A stretch of DNA of 64,000 nucleotides from Tragulus kanchil (lineage: Eukaryota; Chordata; Mammalia; Artiodactyla; Tragulidae), in assembly GCA_022376925.1 (NCBI GenBank), contig JAIOJX010000032.1, positions 172,695,979 to 172,759,978 of the forward strand, given 5' to 3'. The notes beneath the pieces are model-generated. The model was not told the origin of the DNA. It worked only from the letters and a program-made list of their open reading frames with translations, and searched no databases. Position 1 is the stretch's first letter; every line of letters starts with the position of its first letter. Positions 23,188 through 36,160 of this stretch are shown piece by piece. The translations under genes and the position numbers were made by a program.

Positions 23188-25072
23188 GACTTTTTATATA
23201 CCGACTTGTTTACTGTTTAGTTTTTAATAAACGTTGCAAATGCTGTTGAACCTACCACCCGCCACAAGAAAAACTAATGTAACTGGCATGATATTGCTCT
23301 ATATACTCCCTAACCACTCAGCTCACAGCCTTGTTCATCTCTTTTAAAGGACCACCTGCATGCACTGTTTAGAGTATGCTGTGAAATATGGTGAAAGATT
23401 TACCCTCATTTTTTCCCACTGACTCTTATTCTTTCTTATTTGAATACTCAAAGAATAATTTGATGAGTTTTTTTTTTCTCATCTAAAATGGTTTTATCAT
23501 TACCTTTGTTTCATCACACCTGCTCCTCACTGACCCACGTACTACTTTTGTTTAAATAATTGACCAAAATATGAGCTCATTCATTTATTCACTTTTAACG
23601 ACACATTCAAAAAGAATGCAAGTCAGGACCCTAAAAGAGAATATTGACTAATTCTAGATTCCATCCATACACTCACTATCCACAGATAAAATGTACCATC
23701 TATAACTTTGAAAATTTGAAGTGACACCCATAAACCAGCCTCCCAACCCAAGGACATAAATTCTGTCATGTACATCATTCTCTTCTGTCCTTATGCACCA
23801 AATTTATAAAAGCCAAGATCTTTAGCATTAGATGATGATTAAATCATCTGTAGTATGTTCACTTGGTGAAAATGCAGACTTCCCAAAACAAAACATAGTG
23901 GGTGGAAGAGCACCTGAAGGAAAATGGCACCTCACTCCAGTGTGCTTGCTGGGAAACCCCCATGGGGGGGGAGCTCCAGTCCACAGGGTCCAAAGAGTCA
24001 GCCACAGCTGAGACTGAGCATAGCACACGCCATTTGATGACTTCATTTATGGGTAGAGGATTTTTTCCTTTGACATAATGTCAAGATGAACAAATCAACT
24101 TCACCAAGGACATGACTTTTGACTACTAGACTACTATCTACTGGAATCTCTCGACACCTTACTCACAGGTAAAAACTAAGACCTTGTATGACTATTGAAT
24201 AATTAAACCAGCCATAGTGCTTCCATTCTGTGATGTGAGACACACATTTTACAGAGAATGGAATAGGATAAATCTAACCTTTTTAAAAATGAACTGGAGT
24301 CTTGAGATGCTAGATTAATCATAAATCTTAGTTTTATCACATTCTCATTATTGACTGACTTTTTATATACCGACTTGTTTACTGTTTAGTTTTTAATAAA
24401 CGTTGCAAATGCTGTTGAACCTACCACCCGCCACAAGAAAAACTAATGTAACTGGCATGATATTGCTCTATATACTCCCTAACCACTCAGCTCACAGCCT
24501 TGTTCATCTCTTTTAAAGGACCACCTGCATGCACTGTTTAGAGTATGCTGTGAAATATGGTGAAAGATTTACCCTCATTTTTTCCCACTGACTCTTATTC
24601 TTTCTTATTTGAATACTCAAAGAATAATTTGATGAGTTTTTTTTTTCTCATCTAAAATGGTTTTATCATTACCTTTGTTTCATCACACCTGCTCCTCACT
24701 GACCCACGTACTACTTTTGTTTAAATAATTGACCAAAATATGAGCTCATTCATTTATTCACTTTTAACGACACATTCAAAAAGAATGCAAGTCAGGACCC
24801 TAAAAGAGAATATTGACTAATTCTAGATTCCATCCATACACTCACTATCCACAGATAAAATGTACCATCTATAACTTTGAAAATTTGAAGTGACACCCAT
24901 AAACCAGCCTCCCAACCCAAGGACATAAATTCTGTCATGTACATCATTCTCTTCTGTCCTTATGCACCAAATTTATAAAAGCCAAGATCTTTAGCATTAG
25001 ATGATGATTAAATCATCTGTAGTATGTTCACTTGGTGAAAATGCAGACTTCCCAAAAAAAAGAGCCTATAAT

Positions 25073-25274
25073 CATAGTGGGTGGGAGGCATAAAGGAAGT
25101 AGCATAGCTATAGTCATTGCTCTGTGAGAAAAAGGGATCCTGCAGGGGTGCTGTGTGACGGTCTGGAGGGGTGGGATGGGGGGATATACATATGACTAAT
25201 CTGGGAACATACATATCTGTAAACAACAAAACTCTGTAAAAGTTAAAAGTAAAATAAAAGTTTTTTTAAAAAGA
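25073..25274 (+). mobile_element. L1 3' UTR fragment with target-site duplication
   Basis: The sequence GTGGGTGGGAGGCATAAAGG to AAAAGTAAAATAAAAG is the 3' end of an artiodactyl L1. It is flanked by AGAGCCTATAAT at 25061-25072 and 25275-25286, a 12-base target-site duplication, so it is a short 5'-truncated insertion. Confidence 0.75.
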
Positions 25275-25300
25275 AGAGCCTATAATTAGATTTTTATTTA

Positions 25301-25371
25301 ATGGAAGATAGTTTTTCAAAATTCAATTAATTATGAATATAAACTTGGGTCATTTAATAATCTCATCATTG
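25301..25371 (-). pseudogene. snoRNA relic whose C-box end was duplicated by a SINE insertion
   Basis: The C box AUGAUGA is perfect (25363-25369), but no D box remains. A CHR-type SINE inserted at the C-box end, and its target-site duplication (AATCTCATCATTG) repeats the C box after the SINE poly-A near 25620. Confidence 0.6.
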
Positions 25372-25610
25372 AGTTTCCCTGGTGGTCCAGTGGGTAAAGA
25401 GTCCGCCTTGCAGTGAAAGGGGCACCAGTTCAATCCCTGGCCCAGGAAGATCCCACATGCCATGGAGCAGCTGGGCCAGTGTGATCAATTGCAAGCCAGG
25501 GCTCTGGAGCACATGTGTCGAGTCAGTGGTCATGAGAGACACCACTGCAATGGGAGGCCCACACATGCCAAAGAGTAAAGATCGATGAAAAATAAATGAC
25601 GACTTAGGGG
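25372..25610 (+). mobile_element. CHR-type SINE
   Basis: It begins TTTCCCTGGTGGTCCAGTGG and contains GGAAGATCCCACATGCC. The A-rich tail is followed by the target-site duplication AATCTCATCATTG. Confidence 0.85.
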
Positions 25611-25684
25611 CAAAAAAAAAATCTCATCATTGCCCAAGAATGCCTTTCTTTATTTACCGACTCATTTGATGTTCGTGGGATTTT

Positions 25685-26455
25685 TTGGCCTTTTTTTTGT
25701 TTTTATTTTATTTTTACTTTTACTTTTTCTTTTTGCAGAGTTTTGTTGTTTACAGATATGTACAATCCCAGATTACTCATATGTATATCTCTGGCCCCTT
25801 CCTCCTCCACCCCACCCTTCCAAGCCATCTCACAGCACCCCTGCAGGCTCCCCTTTTCCACAGCACAATGACAATAGCTATCTTTTTCACATATGATAGT
25901 ATAGGTTTTCATGCTACTTCCTTTACACCTCCCACCCACTGTTCATTCCCCACAATGTCCGTATGTCTGTTCTCCATGTCTGTTTTACCATCGCTTCACT
26001 GTGTGTGTTATCATTACCATCTTACTAGATTCCATATATATGTGTTAGTATACTGTACTTGTCTCTCTCTTTTTTCACTTGCTTCTTTTTATGACAGGTT
26101 CTAGCCGAGAAATACTCCATTGTATATATGTACCAGAGCTTTTGTATCCATTCATTTGTCGATGGACAACTAGGTTGCTTCCATGTTCTAGCTATTGTAT
26201 AGAGAGCTGCAATGAACATTGGGGTACAGGTGCTTCTTTCAGTTTTGATTTCATCAGAGTATAAGCCTAAGAGTAGGATTGCTGGGTCCTAGGGAGCTTC
26301 TATTTTTAGTTTTTTAAGGAATCTCCATACTGTCTTCCATAACGGCTTTATCAATTTACACTCCCACCAGCAATGCAAGAGTGTTCCCTTTTCTCCGCAC
26401 CCTCTCCAGCATTTATTGTCTGTAGATTTTTTGATGATGGCCATTCTGACTGTAT
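25685..26455 (-). mobile_element. LINE L1, 5'-truncated, 3' end
   Basis: Antisense L1: a T-rich left end (poly-A tail), then 3' UTR homologous to the fragment at 25073 in opposite orientation, then ORF2 end (plus strand ACTCCCACCAGCAATGCAAG). The right-hand 360 bases are duplicated at 27257. Confidence 0.85.
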
Positions 26456-28418
26456 TTAAGTAATACAATGAACACCAATATGAGAATAAGAACCTTTATC
26501 TATCATGAATATGTATCTACACACTCCCTAAATACATTTAACAGCTTGGTGATTGCTTATAATGAATCTCACTTGTGTAACACTGGTTAAATGGAAATCT
26601 TTGTTTCATGGCATATCCTCACCAACTTGCACAACTGGTCCTGAGTTCTATGTCTAGTGATTCATTTATTGATTTTTGTTTATAATTAGGCATGAAATAA
26701 ATTATTTATACATTTTCTAAAGAATTTCTCCATGTAAATTTCTATCTGTATTTTAGCCAAAGTGGGATGAGTTCTCCTCCTTTATCTTGATACTATTTTT
26801 ATACATCAGGAATAAGCATTACCTCTGGTTCCTGACACATTTCCTCCCTGGTCCTTCTTTGGCCTTCATCTGAATGACTATTCTATAGATAAAATGCATT
26901 CCTTCATTCTTTTATAACAGCATATCATTAACAGTGAGAACCAAGGCACTGTGTAAGAGCTGTGAACATCCTCCTCATGATTATAATTATTAATATTATA
27001 TAATAATATGATAAAACGCCATGAATAGAGTTAATCTTAACTCTGATCATATGATATAGTCTCAATACAGGTTCAACTTTGGCTGGCTCAGCATAAAACA
27101 GCTATGTAAGCAACTCTTTATGTGAACTGTTTTGCTCTTTTCTAACTAAAACAGCAAAACCAGCAATGAAAGCAGCCACCTGGACTCTTAGGTAAGTGCC
27201 CTGTGGAAAGAGTTGGAACTTTAACCCTATGCAACCACAGAACTCTGTGCTTCAGACAGGTTCTAGCCGAGAAATACTCCATTGTATATATGTACCAGAG
27301 CTTTTGTATCCATTCATTTGTCGATGGACAACTAGGTTGCTTCCATGTTCTAGCTATTGTATAGAGAGCTGCAATGAACATTGGGGTACAGGTGCTTCTT
27401 TCAGTTTTGATTTCATCAGAGTATAAGCCTAAGAGTAGGATTGCTGGGTCCTAGGGAGCTTCTATTTTTAGTTTTTTAAGGAATCTCCATACTGTCTTCC
27501 ATAACGGCTTTATCAATTTACACTCCCACCAGCAATGCAAGAGTGTTCCCTTTTCTCCGCACCCTCTCCAGCATTTATTGTCTGTAGATTTTTTGATGAT
27601 GGCCATTCTGACTGTATTTAAGTAATACAATGAACACCAATATGAGAATAAGAACCTTTATCTATCATGAATATGTATCTACACACTCCCTAAATACATT
27701 TAACAGCTTGGTGATTGCTTATAATGAATCTCACTTGTGTAACACTGGTTAAATGGAAATCTTTGTTTCATGGCATATCCTCACCAACTTGCACAACTGG
27801 TCCTGAGTTCTATGTCTAGTGATTCATTTATTGATTTTTGTTTATAATTAGGCATGAAATAAATTATTTATACATTTTCTAAAGAATTTCTCCATGTAAA
27901 TTTCTATCTGTATTTTAGCCAAAGTGGGATGAGTTCTCCTCCTTTATCTTGATACTATTTTTATACATCAGGAATAAGCATTACCTCTGGTTCCTGACAC
28001 ATTTCCTCCCTGGTCCTTCTTTGGCCTTCATCTGAATGACTATTCTATAGATAAAATGCATTCCTTCATTCTTTTATAACAGCATATCATTAACAGTGAG
28101 AACCAAGGCACTGTGTAAGAGCTGTGAACATCCTCCTCATGATTATAATTATTAATATTATATAATAATATGATAAAACGCCATGAATAGAGTTAATCTT
28201 AACTCTGATCATATGATATAGTCTCAATACAGGTTCAACTTTGGCTGGCTCAGCATAAAACAGCTATGTAAGCAACTCTTTATGTGAACTGTTTTGCTCT
28301 TTTCTAACTAAAACAGCAAAACCAGCAATGAAAGCAGCCACCTGGACTCTTAGGTAAGTGCCCCTGTGGAAAGATTTGGAACTTTAACCCTATGCAACCA
28401 CAGAACTCTGTGCTTCAG
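26095..28418 (+). repeat. direct duplication 11, period 1162
   Basis: Copies 26095-27256 and 27257-28418. Clean joint in CTTCAGACAGG. Confidence 0.95.
26456..27256. repeat. diverged array units
   Basis: Two SNORD114-like remnants (26570-26642 and about 27020-27085) with the family spacer. Boxes are destroyed. All of it is duplicated to the right. Confidence 0.4.
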
Positions 28419-29157
28419 ACGCTCCCCTGGTGATAATCTTTGTTTTATTACATAATTCCATAATTGGTCTCTGTTTGGCTTTCCTTATCTTCATTCATTT
28501 ACATACTTATTTATCCATTCAAAAGTTCATTTCCCAAAGAGTTTACCTATGCCTTTTTCTCAACAGGCCACTAATTTTGAGATAGGAATTAATTACAGTT
28601 CGAGATTCAAACCTAACCCCACTCTAGGCATCAACGCTAATCCAAACTCAGCACATTTTTGCTTCAGTCCTTTACCCTTTCGCGTACTGATTCATCCACT
28701 AGCCCAATAGTAACACAATCCCTACTTTATAAAGTACAAAATCTTGAAAATACGATCCTTGAATGTTAAAAAGATCTACCTCAGTTGCTCATTTCCCACT
28801 GAACTAATAACACTACATCTCCTTTGGCAAAGACCCTCAATGTGGACATACGCACTCCCTCCCACTGAGATCTTTTGAAGGGAAAATGTTGATATCAACC
28901 ATCATATAAACACAAAAGAATAGCACGCATCTCTGAAAATGTGGGAAACACCTTCTGAATTTTGGGAGAAGTCACCAGTCATGCAGAATTGAATTAGACA
29001 TCATTGCCCATGGTTCATTCTGGTCACTGGTACTGTATAGTGTTCTTTTATACTTTTATGAAATTTTTTTTGAAATATTTCTGTTTTTGAAATATTTCAA
29101 TGAGCACAAATGCACAAATACCCCTAACCAAGAACATAAACTTTGAATGTTACCCAC
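28419..29157. repeat. diverged array units
   Basis: Unit remnants at about 28425-28490 (CATAATTGGTCT) and 28975-29040 (CAGTCATGCAGAATTGAATTA). The words CCACAGAG and AACCCAAGAAC of the spacer recur. Confidence 0.4.
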
Positions 29158-29227
29158 CTTAGGATATCATCCAAATGCTTCCTTATTAGATATAAAGATA
29201 AGCCAGCTGACTCATGGGATCTTAATT
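29158..29227 (-). ncRNA. predicted MEG8 exon
   Basis: Acceptor CTGCTTTTCACCTCAG then AATTAAG; donor CTAAG/GTGGGTAAC, 70 nt. Not duplicated. Confidence 0.55.
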
Positions 29228-29885
29228 CTGAGGTGAAAAGCAGGCTTTAAAAATAATGAAAAATCATGAACTTTGGTGTGTTTAGAGGATACTAATTGCA
29301 GAGTTCTAGATTTGCTCGATCATCTAATTTTCATGTTAAGCTATATAATGAACACCACAGAATCCACAGTCTAACCCACAAGTCAGGGCTTTAAAGTCAG
29401 ATTTCCGCTTTGATGAATCTTTCTTGTGCAATTCAGATAAATTCTAATCTTCGTTTTTCATGGCCCAAGCTTGACTCGTATTTATGTATTCATTCACTCA
29501 CTCATTCATTCATTCACTTAATTACTCGGGGAACAAGTTCACCAGCTGCTCATTATATAAAGAAAACAGAAAATGCTCATATGGGCAGCAACCCAGACAC
29601 AAAATACTGTTCTGCACATCTAGTTATGTGCACATTATGCAAAACAGGAAAAACCTAGATTTTTTTTTTTAAGTATGAAAATCAACCGTGTAGAACACGA
29701 TAATCACGATGCTTATTCCACAATAGAGCGCCTCATTGATGTGCCACTTCCGTCTTTTAAGTAAAATACGAATCTACTCATTTACTAACAGCAATATATA
29801 ATTATAACATGTCACTATTATAATTATAACTCACTGGACAAAAACTTTCCAATAATCTTAACATGTGATCATGTTCACAGTCAAC
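29228..29885. repeat. diverged array units
   Basis: One SNORD114-like remnant at about 29412-29475 with a TTCATTCATTCA spacer. The rest is AT-rich without recognisable elements. Confidence 0.35.
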
Positions 29886-29940
29886 CACCTTAAAATTAAT
29901 CATAACTCTTGTTATAGAACTTATTCTCATCACTGGTCCA
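29886..29940 (-). pseudogene. 5' half of a SNORD114-like snoRNA, D box lost
   Basis: The C box GUGAUGA (29927-29933) and UGGACC start are perfect, but the end carrying the D box has decayed. The second copy (about 30882-30936) is a chimera: its left part comes from another unit and the joint lies in the shared ATTAATCAT. Confidence 0.6.
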
Positions 29941-30356
29941 GGATTTTCATTCTAATGGATATTTAACTATTTGTACAAACATTTGGTCCTTTCCTTAACA
30001 AAATAAACCACTGGCAACCCACAATCAGTCCATCGAGCCATCATAACAGTAGTCTGTCTTGGGCACCCTTGTCTATTTCCTCCACGCTGAAAGAGGCAGA
30101 ACCTTGATAGACTGATTTTCCTAGACCTCGGTGCTTCAGAAATATTTGAAAACATAGTCTTATAATTGAACAATGTATGGCTTTCCTGTCTTCATGCCTT
30201 CCATCCTGTCTTTCTTTACTCAAACATTATTTCAGCTTATCATAAGTGAAGAAAATCCATACCCAAGCAACACATAGCTTAAGAATAGAGTCCTGAATAT
30301 CGCCTTCTTCTGCCACAAGCACCTTTACCTAGAGGGAATAACTAGATCTCTTATAA

Positions 30357-30426
30357 TGACCTCAGAGCTACAGAATTTAATCAGAATGTTTAAGTTAGAC
30401 AGTCCAAGATACTCATCATGGATCCA
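30357..30426 (-). ncRNA. SNORD113: box C/D snoRNA, SNORD113-like, boxes intact (copy 1 of 2)
   Basis: C box AUGAUGA (30413-30419) and D box CUGA (30362-30365) are perfect. The internal D' has drifted to CUAA, while the C'-like UGAUUA is retained. The terminal stem is imperfect. It could still assemble as a C/D RNP with a single guide position next to D. The duplicate is at 31353. Confidence 0.82.
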
Positions 30427-31352
30427 GACTCGGCATTTTTACCTTCTTTGTTCATATCATCCCTTCTGGATCCTTTTTACATGTACAAATTAGAATACAA
30501 CCAATAACCATGAGTAATAAATGTCAAGAACAAGATGAATGACCATTTCTAAGGTAAGTCCATTTTCACTTGTCCCACTGAATATATTTAAGGTCTTTGT
30601 TTGATGAACCTCTGTGTTGCACAAATAGATTAATCAACAGGTGTGCTGCACAGCAGCACTATATCGATAACAGGTTTTTGATTATCTCTTTACCTCATCT
30701 GTCCATGTTGTAAAGATGGTAGAATAAAAATCTATGAGGTGCCATTTTCACTCACAACTAAAACAAAGCAACTCTCCTCCTCCGTCCTCCGTCCTCAACA
30801 AGTAAATGATCTTGATCTTCATCAAGGACTGGATGGGTAACTATACTTGGGAGTCACACTAAAATGGAAAATGTTGTGGCCCTAGAAATTATTAATCATA
30901 ACTCTTGTTATAGAACTTATTCTCATCACTGGTCCAGGATTTTCATTCTAATGGATATTTAACTATTTGTACAAACATTTGGTCCTTTCCTTAACAAAAT
31001 AAACCACTGGCAACCCACAATCAGTCCATCGAGCCATCATAACAGTAGTCTGTCTTGGGCACCCTTGTCTATTTCCTCCACGCTGAAAGAGGCAGAACCT
31101 TGATAGACTGATTTTCCTAGACCTCGGTGCTTCAGAAATATTTGAAAACATAGTCTTATAATTGAACAATGTATGGCTTTCCTGTCTTCATGCCTTCCAT
31201 CCTGTCTTTCTTTACTCAAACATTATTTCAGCTTATCATAAGTGAAGAAAATCCATACCCAAGCAACACATAGCTTAAGAATAGAGTCCTGAATATCGCC
31301 TTCTTCTGCCACAAGCACCTTTACCTAGAGGGAATAACTAGATCTCTTATAA

Positions 31353-31422
31353 TGACCTCAGAGCTACAGAATTTAATCAGAATGTTTAAGTTAGACAGTC
31401 CAAGATACTCATCATGGATCCA
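31353..31422 (-). ncRNA. SNORD113: box C/D snoRNA, SNORD113-like (copy 2 of 2)
   Basis: Identical to 30357-30426, shifted by 996 bases within a direct duplication. Confidence 0.8.
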
Positions 31423-31892
31423 GACTCGGCATTTTTACCTTCTTTGTTCATATCATCCCTTCTGGATCCTTTTTACATGTACAAATTAGAATACAACCAA
31501 TAACCATGAGTAATAAATGTCAAGAACAAGATGAATGACCATTTCTAAGGTAAGTCCATTTTCACTTGTCCCACTGAATATATTTAAGGTCTTTGTTTGA
31601 TGAACCTCTGTGTTGCACAAATAGATTAATCAACAGGTGTGCTGCACAGCAGCACTATATCGATAACAGGTTTTTGATTATCTCTTTACCTCATCTGTCC
31701 ATGTTGTAAAGATGGTAGAATAAAAATCTATGAGGTGCCATTTTCACTCACAACTAAAACAAAGCAACTCTCCTCCTCCGTCCTCCGTCCTCAACAAGTA
31801 AATGATCTTGATCTTCATCAAGGACTGGATGGGTAACTATACTTGGGAGTCACACTAAAATGGAAAATGTTGTGGCCCTAGAAATTATTAAT

Positions 31893-34145
31893 CATGAACC
31901 TTGGCTGATAACATTCCCCTTTTGGTCAGTGTATGGTGTTCTTTAATTTTATTGATATATGTAAAACCAGTTTTTTAAAAAATAATTTGAAAACCTATGA
32001 AGACCTCCTCAAATCGAGAACATGAACTTCAACAGTTATTTCTATTGATCTTCGTGCTCTGTGCTGACAAAGACAACAGCTAAGAGAGTCGCCATTTGAG
32101 GTCATTGAGTTGGCGGCAGTACACTCACCCAGTGAAGGAAAAGCCAACTCCAGACAGTCCTCAGGAGCTGTTTTTAAATGAATGTGAGCGTTGCACTGCC
32201 AGATTAATTATACACTTGGATCATATCTCATTGTCATTATTGGTGCAAAAGATGCAATCCTTTTTATTCATTTTTTTATTTTAAGCTCTGTAGTAAAAAA
32301 GCATCATTGAATCCAGCATCCAACTCAAGAAGAAAGTTTTTAATAACACAGGTGCATAGCTACATATTCCCTGCTCTTAACTATTTTCATGAACTGTGTG
32401 CAGATTTGGACAGATTGCAAATCTAGTGTCATGGCACATTCTCACAAAGAATCCTAGCTTCATCTTACTTTATGACTTTACAAAGCCTTTGATTTATTTA
32501 TTTATTTTTCAAAGGAATAATAATCAGCAATATATTTTCCTAAAAACTATTTTATAGTAAATATGTAAAATACATTGTATAACTATTAGATATGTAATGA
32601 AACATATACTGTAAATATAAACTATAATAAAATTATAAAGTATTAAACTCATCAACTGAAACCATAACCGAAACACTATTTTCATATGCATATGTCTCTA
32701 TGTGACTTCGAAGGAAGAAACCAGGTCCCATTTCCTTCATATGAACATGAGTAGAATAGACCAGCATTACTTATTAACCTTACCTCAGATCATATGCTCC
32801 ATATTTGTTCAGCTTGCCTTTTTAAAAATATCATTTGAAATAAATCACACTCATTCAAAAACTTATCACTAGAAATAATTAACTGAGCATCTACACAATC
32901 TATACCTGAACACCAAAAATGCTAACAATTGCCCACAGACATATTACCCACAGAAATAAATGACTGTATCATTCTCCACCAACTTAGGATGCCACCATGG
33001 ACACCCACATGCGATTTTTCTTTTTTTACGACATGAACCTTGGCTGAACCCCTTTGGTCAATGTATGGTGTTCTTTAATTTTATTGATATATGTAAAACC
33101 AGTTTTTAAAAATAATTTGAAAACCTATGAAGACCTCCTCAAATCGAGAACATGAACTTCAACAGTTATTTCTATTGATCTTCGTGCTCTGTGCTGACAA
33201 AGACAACAGCTAAGAGAGTCGCCATTTGAGGTCATTGAGTTGGCGGCAGTACACTCACCCAGTGAAGGAAAAGCCAACTCCAGACAGTCCTCAGGAGCTG
33301 TTTTTAAATGAATGTGAGCGTTGCACTGCCAGATTAATTATACACTTGGATCATATCTCATTGTCATTATTGGTGCAAAAGATGCAATCCTTTTTATTCA
33401 TTTTTTTATTTTAAGCTCTGTAGTAAAAAAGCATCATTGAATCCAGCATCCAACTCAAGAAGAAAGTTTTTAATAACACAGGTGCATAGCTACATATTCC
33501 CTGCTCTTAACTATTTTCATGAACTGTGTGCAGATTTGGACAGATTGCAAATCTAGTGTCATGGCACATTCTCACAAAGAATCCTAGCTTCATCTTACTT
33601 TATGACTTTACAAAGCCTTTGATTTATTTATTTATTTTTCAAAGGAATAATAATCAGCAATATATTTTCCTAAAAACTATTTTATAGTAAATATGTAAAA
33701 TACATTGTATAACTATTAGATATGTAATGAAACATATACTGTAAATATAAACTATAATAAAATTATAAAGTATTAAACTCATCAACTGAAACCATAACCG
33801 AAACACTATTTTCATATGCATATGTCTCTATGTGACTTCGAAGGAAGAAACCAGGTCCCATTTCCTTCATATGAACATGAGTAGAATAGACCAGCATTAC
33901 TTATTAACCTTACCTCAGATCATATGCTCCATATTTGTTCAGCTTGCCTTTTTAAAAATATCATTTGAAATAAATCACACTCATTCAAAAACTTATCACT
34001 AGAAATAATTAACTGAGCATCTACACAATCTATACCTGAACACCAAAAATGCTAACAATTGCCCACAGACATATTACCCACAGAAATAAATGACTGTATC
34101 ATTCTCCACCAACTTAGGATGCCACCATGGACACCCACATGCGAT
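31893..34145 (+). repeat. direct duplication 13, period 1130
   Basis: Copies 31893-33018 and 33032-34145. The joint carries a T-rich insert, and the first 40 bases of copy 2 are error-rich. Confidence 0.95.
32178..32247 (-). pseudogene. degraded SNORD114-like snoRNA
   Basis: AUAAUUAAUCU and the GCAGUGCAAC segment are recognisable. The C box is AUAAUGA and the D box is absent. Duplicate at about 33308-33377. Confidence 0.5.
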
Positions 34146-34306
34146 CCCTTTGGTCTTCATTCACTTCCACCTTTATTTATTCATGCTTGCATTCAGTGAT
34201 TCATTTACATCAATGCACACCATAATGAAGAATCATTAAGACCCAAGAACAGATCCCCAGTTGGCTCTGAATCTCTTCTCTAAAAGGGGAAAACCCCTTT
34301 TTCTAA

Positions 34307-34375
34307 TGGACCTCAGAGTTAGGGTGTAATCAAAATTTATGATTCATATACCCCAGAACTCTCATCACTGATCCA
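34307..34375 (-). ncRNA. SNORD113: box C/D snoRNA, SNORD113-like, boxes intact (copy 1 of 2)
   Basis: C box GUGAUGA (34362-34368) and D box CUGA (34313-34316). The terminal UGGAUC and GGUCCA pair well. D' is degenerate (AUGAA), while UUGAUUA is present as C'. Length is 69 nt, slightly short because of a small deletion in the segment before D. The duplicate is at 35293. Confidence 0.86.
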
Positions 34376-34616
34376 AGCTCAACATTCTTTTTTTTTTTTT
34401 TCTTGCTCAACACTTTTTGTCTTCACTTATTTATTCATATAATGTTTGTGATTGTTTATGCATTTATTATTTATCACTTCATTCATGATTTCATTGATTT
34501 GAAAAAATTACTCTCTGTGAACCACAAAAACCCAAGCGCAAGATCTCTGAAGATTGCCGAGAGCTGTTTATAGCTATTTATTTCCCACAGAGCTAGCAAA
34601 TGAGATCTATTTTTAA

Positions 34617-34684
34617 TTGGATCTCAGTGTTTCAATATAGATTAATCAATAATCATGCTTCATGCCCATCCCATGTGCTTTACT
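34617..34684 (-). pseudogene. SNORD114-like unit, D box intact, C box lost
   Basis: D box CUGA and UUGAUUAAUCUAUAUUG are present. The C-box end reads AUGGGAUGGG. Duplicate at about 35603-35670. Confidence 0.5.
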
Positions 34685-34921
34685 ACTCTCTACTTGCTCA
34701 GCTTTCATTTTATTTCTTCATATTTTAAAAGTAGTCCAATGAACTCACTACTGTACCCCACGACGGGGAACTGACAATACTTTGTATTTTCCTAAGTACT
34801 CCTTTCTCAAGCATTTAACAACCTAGACTGTTATCCATTGAGAAATAGTCTTACAATGTGGTACAAAATAAAATGGAATATTAAACAGAAATGATGCAAA
34901 ACCTCCCATATTTGTTTCCAA

Positions 34922-34991
34922 TGGACCTCTTCTGCACTAATATGGATCACTCTTAATCCATGGTTCATGATACATTCTCAGCAGTGGTCCA
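34922..34991 (-). pseudogene. SNORD114-like unit, stem perfect, boxes altered
   Basis: The terminal UGGACC and GGUCCA are both perfect, showing the full unit length of 70. The C box is CUGCUGA and the D box AAGA. Duplicate at about 35908-35977. Confidence 0.6.
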
Positions 34992-35292
34992 TATATAGCT
35001 TCCTCTGATTTTATGTCTGCAATAGCCACTCACTCCTTTGAAACAATCCCAGGGACATATTACCCACAGAAATAAATGACTGTATCATTCTCCACCAACT
35101 TAGGATGCCACCATGGACACCCACATGCGATCCCTTTGGTCTTCATTCACTTCCACCTTTATTTATTCATGCTTGCATTCAGTGATTCATTTACATCAAT
35201 GCACACCATAATGAAGAATCATTAAGACCCAAGAACAGATCCCCAGTTGGCTCTGAATCTCTTCTCTAAAAGGGGAAAACCCCTTTTTCTAA

Positions 35293-35361
35293 TGGACCTC
35301 AGAGTTAGGGTGTAATCAAAATTTATGATTCATATACCCCAGAACTCTCATCACTGATCCA
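35293..35361 (-). ncRNA. SNORD113: box C/D snoRNA, SNORD113-like (copy 2 of 2)
   Basis: Duplicate of 34307-34375, shifted by 986 bases, with identical boxes. Confidence 0.84.
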
Positions 35362-36089
35362 AGCTCAACATTCTTTTTTTTTTTTTCTTGCTCAACACTT
35401 TTTGTCTTCACTTATTTATTCATATAATGTTTGTGATTGTTTATGCATTTATTATTTATCACTTCATTCATGATTTCATTGATTTGAAAAAAAAAATTAC
35501 TCTCTGTGAACCACAAAAACCCAAGCGCAAGATCTCTGAAGATTGCCGAGAGCTGTTTATAGCTATTTATTTCCCACAGAGCTAGCAAATGAGATCTATT
35601 TTTAATTGGATCTCAGTGTTTCAATATAGATTAATCAATAATCATGCTTCATGCCCATCCCATGTGCTTTACTACTCTCTACTTGCTCAGCTTTCATTTT
35701 ATTTCTTCATATTTTAAAAGTAGTCCAATGAACTCACTACTGTACCCCACGACGGGGAACTGACAATACTTTGTATTTTCCTAAGTACTCCTTTCTCAAG
35801 CATTTAACAACCTAGACTGTTATCCATTGAGAAATAGTCTTACAATGTGGTACAAAATAAAATGGAATATTAAACAGAAATGATGCAAAACCTCCCATAT
35901 TTGTTTCCAATGGACCTCTTCTGCACTAATATGGATCACTCTTAATCCATGGTTCATGATACATTCTCAGCAGTGGTCCATATATAGCTTCCTCTGATTT
36001 TATGTCTGCAATAGCCACTCACTCCTTTGAAACAATCCCAGGGACCCATGAATTACCTTCAAACCAAGAACACAAACATTGTTACTTAC

Positions 36090-36160
36090 ATATGTCCCTT
36101 TGCTTTTTATCCAAGATCGTCTTCACTGGTGATGAATAAACCAGATGAGGTCTATGGAAT
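36090..36160 (-). ncRNA. predicted MEG8 exon
   Basis: Acceptor GTATTTTACTCCACAG then ATTCC; donor ATAT/GTAAGTAAC, 71 nt. It directly precedes, in the direction of transcription, the spacer of the next unit. Not duplicated. Confidence 0.6.

Larger units (their letters stand above)
22733..25056 (+). repeat. direct duplication 10, period 1170
   Basis: Copies 22733-23887 and about 23903-25056. It begins inside the Bov-tA SINE. Confidence 0.95.
29894..31888 (+). repeat. direct duplication 12, period 996
   Basis: The joint at about 30890 falls in ATTAATCAT shared by two snoRNA units. Confidence 0.95.
34068..36045 (+). repeat. direct duplication 14, period 986
   Basis: Copies 34068-35053 and 35054-36045. 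Contains the 34307 snoRNA. Confidence 0.95.
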
